Origin: Bacillota bacterium
GTDB lineage: Bacteria > Bacillota > Clostridia > Peptostreptococcales > Anaerovoracaceae
NCBI GenBank assembly: GCA_016284485.1
Contig: JAEEOX010000212.1
Span: forward strand, 1-5,489
Direction of reading: 5' to 3'
DNA: 5,489 nt
The notes under the pieces are model-generated. The model was given only the letters and a program-made list of their open reading frames with translations, did not search any database and had not been told where the DNA came from. Of the stretch, positions 1-5,307 are shown piece by piece; position 1 is the stretch's first letter, and each line of letters begins with the position of its first letter. The translations under genes and the position numbers were made by a program.

Positions 1-90
1 ACCATAAGGAAGCAGATAAAATTCATTTATCTTACACATGCCAGGGAGACCCTGGAGCATGCTTTCGACAAGAGAAATGAGAATAATTAA
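1..90 (+). CDS. lon: C-terminal tail of probable Lon protease (partial, 5' end outside window)
   Basis: Frame 1 is open from the window edge to TAA at 88-90 and gives 29 residues that include IRKQIKFIYLTHARETLEHAF. This resembles the end of the Lon peptidase domain, where a short strand (FxFV/FIYV) is followed by a helix of the type 'xxxEVLxxAL' and then a short charged tail. Lon is the cytosolic ATP-dependent serine protease that degrades misfolded and regulatory proteins. The neighbour supports the call: in Bacillus, lonA lies directly upstream of ysxC/engB, the order seen here. The frame overlaps the preferred engB start by 14 bases, which suggests translational coupling. No catalytic residue lies within this fragment, so the call rests on a short tail plus gene order. 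Other frames across these bases are less convincing. Confidence 0.6.
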   Translation, partial: TIRKQIKFIYLTHARETLEHAFDKRNENN

Positions 91-667
91 GTCAGAGCTT
101 GAGTGCGTGGCCGCAAAAAAGAATCAGTATCCCTCGCCGGATCTTCCCGAGATAGCTTTCGTTGGAAGATCCAACGTGGGAAAAAGCTCACTTCTCCACC
201 TTATAACGGGAAGGAAGAGTCTGGCCAGAGTTTCCGGGAACCCGGGAAAGACACGCACCATAAACTTTTACAGGATCAATGACTCCTTCAGAATAGTTGA
301 CCTGCCCGGTTACGGTTATGCCAAGGCAGCGAAGACCGTAACAAAAGACTGGGGAAGGATGATGGAGGAGTATTTTGAGACCAGACCTAACCTGAGGACG
401 GTGGTCCAGCTTGTGGACTGCAGGCATGAGCCATCCGCCCAGGACAGGCAGATGTTCGAATATCTTAAGTATTACGAACTGGACAGGATCGTGGTGCTCA
501 CCAAGACGGATAAGATTTCCAGATCCGAGCTTGCGAAGAACACCGCTGTTATAAAGAGATCTTTGGAACTCGATGAACGCCACTGTATTATACCTGTTTC
601 GGCTCTCAAGAGGACGGGAGAAGACCTGCTCCTCAGCGAGATCGAAAGGGTGATCGGGGAGGAATGA
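77..667 (+). CDS. engB: Ribosome biogenesis GTP-binding protein EngB/YsxC
   Basis: EngB (YsxC/YihA) is a cytosolic TRAFAC-class GTPase needed for late assembly of the large ribosomal subunit. From the ATG at 77 the protein has 196 residues, usual for the family. All G motifs are visible: G1 GRSNVGKSS (30-38), G2 in GKTRT (about 57-61), G3 DLPGYGYAK (75-83), G4 TKTDK (142-146) and G5 SALK (175-178). The family signature region VQLVDCRHEPS also fits. The frame has two earlier ATGs, at 38 and 59, but the ATG at 77 gives MRIIKSELE, which lines up with the start of B. subtilis YsxC (MKVTKSEI as remembered). No strong ribosome binding site precedes 77 (only AAGAG at 70-74), so expression probably depends on coupling to the overlapping upstream frame. 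The stop overlaps the next start (ATGA). Confidence 0.96.
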   Translation: MRIIKSELECVAAKKNQYPSPDLPEIAFVGRSNVGKSSLLHLITGRKSLARVSGNPGKTRTINFYRINDSFRIVDLPGYGYAKAAKTVTKDWGRMMEEYFETRPNLRTVVQLVDCRHEPSAQDRQMFEYLKYYELDRIVVLTKTDKISRSELAKNTAVIKRSLELDERHCIIPVSALKRTGEDLLLSEIERVIGEE

Positions 668-1023
668 TGGAACGCTTAGGCCTTAACAAACTTGGAAAAA
701 GATTAAGGGCGCTTCCGAAGATGATGAAGGACAAGAAGGTCCCCTGGACCAAGAAAGCACTGGTCATCTTCGGCATCATCTACCTTTTCCTCCCGGTGGA
801 TCTGATACCTCCGGTATTGTTCCCGCTGGGATTCGTGGATGATCTTGTACTTTGGGTCTTCATAATACTGCATCTGGGCGACACACTGGACCAGTACGCG
901 GATTATGACAAGGAAGGTGACCTTTCCCGGAAATACCGCGGAAAGGATATGATCGAAGACGTCAGCTTCGACGTCCGAGAAGAAACTAATGATGAGGATG
1001 AGGAGAGCGGGCAATGGACGTAA
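664..1023 (+). CDS. DUF1232 (YkvA-type) small membrane protein
   Basis: A 119-residue protein of the DUF1232/YkvA family, whose biochemical role is unknown. The family core is clear: a basic N-terminal stretch (KKVPWTKK, 24-31), a hydrophobic segment (about 32-48) leading into YLFLPVDLIPP (40-50), then PLGFVDDLVL (54-63) and a second hydrophobic segment (61-71). This matches the family pattern of a Y-x-x-x-P-x-D-x-I-P motif followed by G-x-x-D-D. It is probably an inner-membrane hairpin. The tail from about residue 80 is hydrophilic and ends strongly acidic (EETNDEDEES), so it is probably cytosolic and disordered. The start overlaps the engB stop. GGGGAGGA (656-663) abuts the ATG at 664 and sits slightly better before a second in-frame ATG at 667, so the true start may be 667. 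It overlaps hpt by 10 bases. No function can be given from the sequence. Confidence 0.88.
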   Translation: MMERLGLNKLGKRLRALPKMMKDKKVPWTKKALVIFGIIYLFLPVDLIPPVLFPLGFVDDLVLWVFIILHLGDTLDQYADYDKEGDLSRKYRGKDMIEDVSFDVREETNDEDEESGQWT

Positions 1024-1538
1024 CAGTCGGAAGAGTTCTTTTCTCTGAGGAAGAGATCAGAAACAAAGCAAAAGAAGTGGCTGAACAGATCAATGAGGAC
1101 TATAAGGGAGAGTCCCTGTACCTGGTGGGAACTCTGAGAGGAGCTCTCGTATGGATGGCTGACATCATGAAGAACATCACACTCGATACCGAGATAGATT
1201 TCATCGTTGCCTCCAGCTATCAGGGAACGGATTCCACCGGAGTGGTAACGGTGAAGAAGGACATCGAAGGTGATGTCACAGGAAAGAACGTCCTCATAAT
1301 CGAAGACATCGTGGACACAGGATTCACTCTTTCCAAGCTTCTGGAGTATTTCAGAGGAAGGGGAGCCAAGTCTGTCGAGATCTGCTCCATGCTCAGCAAA
1401 CCCTCCAGACGCAAGGTGGATATCGATCCCAAGTACAACGGATTCGTCATCGACGATATGTTCGTCATCGGCTACGGCCTGGATTACGAGCAGAAATTCC
1501 GTAATCTTCCCTTCGTGGGAATCGCGGAGCTCAAGTAG
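1014..1538 (+). CDS. hpt: Hypoxanthine phosphoribosyltransferase
   Basis: This cytosolic purine-salvage enzyme transfers ribose 5-phosphate from PRPP to hypoxanthine, and often guanine, giving IMP or GMP. The 174-residue length is typical of bacterial enzymes. The PRPP-binding signature VLIIEDIVDTGFTL spans 93-106, with the acidic pair E97/D98 and the probable catalytic base D101. The pyrophosphate loop GTLRGA (39-44) has the LRG form also found in E. coli Hpt. The flexible-loop region SSYQGTDSTG (67-76) is present. Purine-contact residues can be placed by alignment to human HPRT: K129 (for K165), F150/V151 and D157 in GYGLDY (for D193). AGGAG at 1001-1005 lies 8 bases before the ATG and supports this start, which falls inside the end of the DUF1232 gene. 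The next gene begins on the base after the stop. No defect is seen. Guanine versus hypoxanthine preference cannot be read from the sequence. Confidence 0.96.
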   Translation: MDVTVGRVLFSEEEIRNKAKEVAEQINEDYKGESLYLVGTLRGALVWMADIMKNITLDTEIDFIVASSYQGTDSTGVVTVKKDIEGDVTGKNVLIIEDIVDTGFTLSKLLEYFRGRGAKSVEICSMLSKPSRRKVDIDPKYNGFVIDDMFVIGYGLDYEQKFRNLPFVGIAELK

Positions 1539-2348
1539 ATGGATACATATAAATGCAACTACCACATGCATTCATATTATTCTGACGGAGCTTACAGCCC
1601 TGAGGAACTGGTCAGGAAGCACTGCGATGAAGAGTACGACGTCATAGCCCTTACGGACCATGACGGCATCGAGGGGATCAGGGAATTCCTTGAAAGCTGC
1701 GAGGCACACGGGATCCGCGGAGTTACAGGCATCGAGTTCAGCACAGAGCTGGAACTGGACGGGAAGGAGTATGAGCTCCACATTCTCGGATACGGTTTCG
1801 ACCCGGAAAACGCAGAACTCAAAGAGACCTGCTCCAGGCTCAGGGTGCTCAGGCACGAGAGGAACGAAAAGCTTTTTGCTGCCCTCAATGAACTGGGATT
1901 CAGCCTGGATCTGGAAGAGATCGAGGAGAGGTCAAAGGGAAGGTATGTTGGAAAACCGGATATCGCAAGGGAACTCGTAAGGAAAGGTATTTTGAGTGAG
2001 CCTAAGGAGGCTTTCACTGAAAAGGTGTTCGAGCGCCCTGAGATCAAGGCAATCAGGAAGGTGAAGCTTTCTTCTGAGGAAGCCATCAGACTGATCACAG
2101 GAGCAGGAGGCACAGCGTTTCTGGCTCATCCGGCGAAGATCAGAGAATTAGGGGAAAAGAGAGGAAGCGAGGAGTTTTTCGAGGAAATAGAGAGGATATT
2201 GACAGCACTCAGGAAGGTGGGGCTGAAAGGCCTGGAGTGCATCTATCCGGAACACACGGAAGAAGAGAGATTCAGATTCATTCAGCTGGCAGGCAAGTAT
2301 CACCTGCACATTTCTTCCGGTACTGACTTTCACGGAGACGACATGTAG
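1539..2348 (+). CDS. PHP-domain metal-dependent phosphoesterase
   Basis: A 269-residue PHP (polymerase and histidinol phosphatase) protein, probably cytosolic, which should bind two or three metal ions. Likely ligands in order are H9 and H11 (YHMHSYYSDG), D16, D40 and H41 (ALTDHDG), E66 (GIEFS), H81 (HILGYG), H197 (LAHPA), H239 (YPEHT), and D263 and H265 (GTDFHG). An inserted helical region (about 95-180) includes RYVGKPDIARELVRKG, like the YGRPHIARALV motif of the YciV/RNase AM and CV1693 type, whose members act on nucleoside monophosphates, 3',5'-bisphosphates or short RNA ends. Substrate here is inferred, not shown. The protein stops four residues after the last ligand histidine, somewhat earlier than homologues that continue with a KP-containing tail, but all metal motifs are kept. 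GGAG at 1526-1529 lies 9 bases before the ATG, inside hpt, and the gene begins directly after the hpt stop, so coupled translation is likely. Confidence 0.9.
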   Translation: MDTYKCNYHMHSYYSDGAYSPEELVRKHCDEEYDVIALTDHDGIEGIREFLESCEAHGIRGVTGIEFSTELELDGKEYELHILGYGFDPENAELKETCSRLRVLRHERNEKLFAALNELGFSLDLEEIEERSKGRYVGKPDIARELVRKGILSEPKEAFTEKVFERPEIKAIRKVKLSSEEAIRLITGAGGTAFLAHPAKIRELGEKRGSEEFFEEIERILTALRKVGLKGLECIYPEHTEEERFRFIQLAGKYHLHISSGTDFHGDDM

Positions 2349-2374
2349 AGACAAGCAGCAAACATACTTTTTTT

Positions 2375-2380
2375 AGGAGG
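2375..2380 (+). promoter_or_regulatory. Strong ribosome binding site for the GlpP-like gene
   Basis: AGGAGG lies 11 bases before the ATG at 2392, in the 43-base gap between the PHP gene and the GlpP-like gene. A run of seven T (2368-2374) directly precedes it. No stem-loop precedes the T run, so it is not an intrinsic terminator. No convincing -35/-10 pair is visible in the gap, though a promoter inside the end of the PHP gene cannot be excluded. This is the largest gap in the first 5.2 kb and the likeliest place for independent translation to begin. Confidence 0.8.
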
Positions 2381-2391
2381 TAGTAGGCAAG

Positions 2392-2940
2392 ATGAATTTT
2401 GATTTAAAAAAAGTAGTAGCGTCAGTCAGAACAGATGAGGAATTCAAAAATGCGTTGAGATCGGATGCAAAGGTGATCTTCCTTCAGAACACTTCCATCA
2501 CCAACGTAAACGACCAGATAGAGATGGCCCATGATTATGGAAAGACCGTCTTCATCCACACCGATTTCATGGAAGGCATCGGCAAGGACAAAGCAGGTCT
2601 CCAGTACATCAAAAAACTGGGCTGCGACGGCATGCTCTCCACCAGGACAGGCATGATCCGCCATGGCAAGGATGTGGGACTCCTGACGGTCCAGAGATTC
2701 TTCATCGTTGATACACATTCGGTGGATACAGCCATCGATTCCATCAAGATAGGCAAGCCGGACTTCGTTGAGATCATGCCCGGCGTCATAGAAAAGACCA
2801 TCAGAAGGTTTGCCTCTGAGGTCGAAAGCCCTGTTATTGCCGGCGGACTCATCGGCAGGACAGAGGAAGTTGACCGTGCGCTGGAAAGCGGTGCGGTCGC
2901 GGTTTCCACCGGCAGAAGCGAGCTGTGGAACTATAGATAA
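2392..2940 (+). CDS. glpP: GlpP-family glycerol-3-phosphate-responsive antiterminator
   Basis: GlpP proteins are small TIM-barrel regulators. In B. subtilis GlpP binds glycerol 3-phosphate and the leader mRNA of glp genes, where it prevents early termination and affects mRNA stability. The 182 residues cover the whole family: FIHTDFMEGIGKD (54-66), GMLSTR (80-85), LLTVQRFFIVDT (97-108), PDFVEIMPG (123-131), PVIAGGLI (147-154) and AVSTGRSELW (170-179). The phosphate-binding loops expected near the C-terminal strands (AGGLIG and STGRSELW) are intact. The N-terminal segment IFLQNTSITNVN differs from the LFGDI-type segment of the Bacillus protein; I recall the TSI form in clostridial members, so this may be a subfamily trait. 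No glycerol kinase, transporter or dehydrogenase is in the window, so its target is unknown. It may control genes elsewhere or have another ligand. The family call is strong; the glycerol role here is inferred. Confidence 0.88.
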   Translation: MNFDLKKVVASVRTDEEFKNALRSDAKVIFLQNTSITNVNDQIEMAHDYGKTVFIHTDFMEGIGKDKAGLQYIKKLGCDGMLSTRTGMIRHGKDVGLLTVQRFFIVDTHSVDTAIDSIKIGKPDFVEIMPGVIEKTIRRFASEVESPVIAGGLIGRTEEVDRALESGAVAVSTGRSELWNYR

Positions 2941-2962
2941 AAACATTTTCGGAGGATGTTAA

Positions 2963-4612
2963 ATGAAGATCAAGTTTTGCGGAGCCACCATAGGAGTGAC
3001 TGGATCGTGCCATCTGATCTCAACAGACAGACACATGGTACTTCTGGACTGCGGTCAGTTCCAGGGAAGCAAGGAAATGGACGACCTGAACTATGAGGAC
3101 TTCCCGTTTGATCAGAGAGCTGTGGAGTGCGTGGTCCTGAGCCATGCCCACATCGACCATTGCGGGAGGCTCCCGCTTCTTGTAAAAAGAGGCTTCAAGG
3201 GAGACATTTACTGTACAGACGCTACGGCGGATCTTTTGAGCGTAATGCTCCTGGACTCGGCATATATCCATGAAAAGGATGCCGAGTGGCAGACCAAGAA
3301 GAACGCCCGTACCGGAAAGCCCGCCGTCGAGCCCCTCTACACCATAAAGGATGCGGAAGAAGCGCTGAAACACGTGAAGCCCATACTTTACGATCAGCTG
3401 GTGGAGATCAACGACGAGATGAAGATAGTCTTCAACGACGCAGGACACATCCTGGGATCGGCCATCACGGAGATCTGGGTGACGGAAGGTGACAACACTT
3501 CCAAGATCGTCTTCTCAGGCGACCTGGGAGTCAAGGACAGACCCATACTGAGAGATCCCAAAAAGATCAAGAAGGCGGACTATCTCATCATGGAATCCAC
3601 CTACGGAAACCGTCTGCACCCGGAGAACTCGACTTCAATCAACGGCTTGATCGACATAACTCTTGAGACTGTGAAGCGCGGCGGAAGCGTCATAATCCCT
3701 GCTTTCGCTGTGGGCCGTACCCAGGAACTTATCTACGAGTTCAACATGTTCTATGAACATCACCCGGAGTATGCGGAGGTACTGGACAAGATCAACGTTT
3801 ATGTTGACAGCCCCATGGCCACCACTGCCACCGAGGTGTTCAGGAAGAACGCCCAGGTATTCGATGACGAGACCAAGGAATACATTCTTTCAGGCGACAA
3901 CCCGCTGGACTTCAAGAACCTGAAGTTCACCAGGAGCACTGAGGAATCTCAGGCTCTCAACACGGATCCCACTCCCAAGATCATAATAAGCGCATCAGGC
4001 ATGTGCGAGGCAGGCCGTATCAGACACCATCTGAAACATAACCTGTGGAATCCCAAGAACAGCATAGTATTCGTAGGATATCAGGCAGAGGGAACTCTGG
4101 GAAGAGCCATCATAGACGGAGCCAAGGAAGTCAAACTCTTCGGCGAGACAGTCCTGGTGGCGGCAGAGATCCACAACCTTGAGGGATTCTCCGGCCACGC
4201 CGACCAGGAGGGACTCCTTGACTGGCTGGGCGGATTCCAGAAGATCCCCAAGAAGATCTTCCTGGTACACGGCGAGGAGCAGTCCAAGATCGACTTCGCC
4301 AAGAAGGTCCAGGAGGTGCTGGGTCTCAGCACCACGCCCATCTTCGCCAACTGCGAGTTCGAGCTGGAGACCGGCGAGATGGTATCCACCGACGAAGTGA
4401 TCAAGGAAGCCATCGTCGACAAGGATGGTCTGGAGGCCATCAGACAGAGGCTCAAGACCATCGAAAGCGGAGTTTCCAACATCCTGGCCCAGACAGATGC
4501 GGCCGTGGACAAGGGAAACATCACCCCGGAGAAACTGAGGGAGATCAACAACATAATGCTGGAGCTGGAGAAGGCTTCAATGAATCTGGGTTCTGTTGTT
4601 ACGAAGGAGTAA
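2963..4612 (+). CDS. CPSF73-like metallo-beta-lactamase/beta-CASP ribonuclease
   Basis: A 549-residue protein of the MBL-fold beta-CASP group (COG1236, YSH1/CPSF73-like). Such proteins are zinc-dependent RNA endo- and/or exonucleases; the Thermus homologue TTHA0252 is one. MBL motifs: LLDCG (D29), SHAHIDH (H61, H63, D65, H66), NDAGH (H162) and FSGD (D187). Beta-CASP motifs: A at MESTYG (E211), B at FSGHAD (H412) and C at VHGE (H436). The conserved SASGMCEAGR loop (343-352) is also present. All expected zinc ligands are intact, so activity is likely. The protein is longer than TTHA0252 (about 430 residues). The tail from about 475 is mostly helical and charged, without a recognised domain. GGAGG (2951-2955) lies 7 bases before the ATG. 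It sits 22 bases after the GlpP-like gene and 12 before udk, implying co-transcription. RNA substrate and endo/exo mode cannot be decided from sequence. Confidence 0.93.
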   Translation: MKIKFCGATIGVTGSCHLISTDRHMVLLDCGQFQGSKEMDDLNYEDFPFDQRAVECVVLSHAHIDHCGRLPLLVKRGFKGDIYCTDATADLLSVMLLDSAYIHEKDAEWQTKKNARTGKPAVEPLYTIKDAEEALKHVKPILYDQLVEINDEMKIVFNDAGHILGSAITEIWVTEGDNTSKIVFSGDLGVKDRPILRDPKKIKKADYLIMESTYGNRLHPENSTSINGLIDITLETVKRGGSVIIPAFAVGRTQELIYEFNMFYEHHPEYAEVLDKINVYVDSPMATTATEVFRKNAQVFDDETKEYILSGDNPLDFKNLKFTRSTEESQALNTDPTPKIIISASGMCEAGRIRHHLKHNLWNPKNSIVFVGYQAEGTLGRAIIDGAKEVKLFGETVLVAAEIHNLEGFSGHADQEGLLDWLGGFQKIPKKIFLVHGEEQSKIDFAKKVQEVLGLSTTPIFANCEFELETGEMVSTDEVIKEAIVDKDGLEAIRQRLKTIESGVSNILAQTDAAVDKGNITPEKLREINNIMLELEKASMNLGSVVTKE

Positions 4613-4624
4613 GGGGAGACAGTC

Positions 4625-5242
4625 ATGAAGGACGCTATCATTATCGGCATCGCCGGCGGTACCGGATGCGGCAAGAGCACCATGATCAGGAAGATCAAGG
4701 AAGAGTTCAACGACGAGATCTGCATCCTGAGCCACGATTTCTATTACAAGCAGCATAACGACATCACCTTCGAAGAGCGCAAAAAGATCAACTATGACCA
4801 TCCCAACGCCTTCGATACCGACATCATGATCCAGCACATCAGAGAGCTTGCCAAAGGCAATGCCATCGACCGGCCGGTATATGATTTCACCATCCATAAC
4901 AGGGTGGACGATACGGTGAGAGTTGAACCCGCCAGGGTCATCGTGGTGGAAGGTATCCTGATCTTTGAGAACAAGGAACTGAGAGACCTCTGCGACATCA
5001 AGGTCTTCATCGACACTGACGCAGACGTGAGGATCATCAGGAGGATACTGAGGGACGTGAACGAGAGAGGAAGGACACTGGACAACATCGTTGAACAGTA
5101 CCTGACCACCGTCAAGCCCATGCACGACGAATTCGTGGAACCCTCCAAGAGATATGCGGACATAATAGTGCCGGAAGGCGGCTTCAACAGAGTGGCTCTC
5201 GAGATGCTGAATGAGAGAATCCACGCCCTCTTAAGAGACTAG
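4625..5242 (+). CDS. udk: Uridine kinase (uridine/cytidine kinase)
   Basis: Udk is a cytosolic enzyme that phosphorylates uridine or cytidine with ATP or GTP to give UMP or CMP in pyrimidine salvage. The 205-residue length is usual. The P-loop is GGTGCGKST (11-19). Next come SHDFYYK (36-42), with the likely catalytic D38 and nearby tyrosines, and the nucleoside-site motif NYDHPNAFD (56-64). The remaining family blocks are RPVYDF (83-88), VVEGILIF (107-114), the lid RDVNERGR (143-150) and EPSKRYADIIVP (172-183). All match E. coli Udk closely in order and spacing. GGGGAG (4613-4618) stands 6 bases before the ATG, and the gap to the nuclease gene is 12 bases. It appears to be the last gene of the transcript, with a stem-loop terminator 20 bases after its stop. 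No abnormality is seen. Phosphoribulokinase, a relative, is excluded by length and by the NYDHP and RDVNERGR motifs. Confidence 0.96.
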   Translation: MKDAIIIGIAGGTGCGKSTMIRKIKEEFNDEICILSHDFYYKQHNDITFEERKKINYDHPNAFDTDIMIQHIRELAKGNAIDRPVYDFTIHNRVDDTVRVEPARVIVVEGILIFENKELRDLCDIKVFIDTDADVRIIRRILRDVNERGRTLDNIVEQYLTTVKPMHDEFVEPSKRYADIIVPEGGFNRVALEMLNERIHALLRD

Positions 5243-5262
5243 GGCAAAACATCAAGATGAGA

Positions 5263-5294
5263 AACTGCAGGAATTCATCCTGCAGTTCTTTGTT
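5263..5294 (+). terminator. Rho-independent terminator after udk
   Basis: A perfect 10-bp inverted repeat, AACTGCAGGA (5263-5272) and TCCTGCAGTT (5278-5287), encloses a five-base loop ATTCA and is followed by the T-rich CTTTGTT. It starts 20 bases after the udk stop and is the only strong stem-loop of this kind I saw in the window. The U tract is interrupted, so efficiency may be moderate. Read on the opposite strand, the stem is followed by TTTCTCATCTTGATGTTTTG, so weak two-way termination is possible. Confidence 0.82.
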
Positions 5295-5307
5295 GCGGGA
5301 AACAGAG

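Noticed and set aside
903..1571. Long minus-strand open frame (222 codons) across the DUF1232 gene and hpt
   Set aside because: It lies antisense to two genes with clear family motifs, has no recognisable domain, and is rich in residues typical of reverse-read coding DNA (S, H, L, D).
1660..1980. Plus-strand alternative frame of 106 codons inside the PHP gene
   Set aside because: The composition is serine/arginine-rich and out of frame with an intact PHP metal-site series, so it is a shadow.
2349..2391. T run before the GlpP-like gene as a terminator or GlpP target leader
   Set aside because: No inverted repeat precedes the seven T, and there is no room for the stem-loop leader that a GlpP-type antiterminator would act on.
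4081..5224. Two long minus-strand open frames (214 and 215 codons) across the nuclease and udk
   Set aside because: They mirror genes with complete motif sets on the + strand and show no family features of their own.
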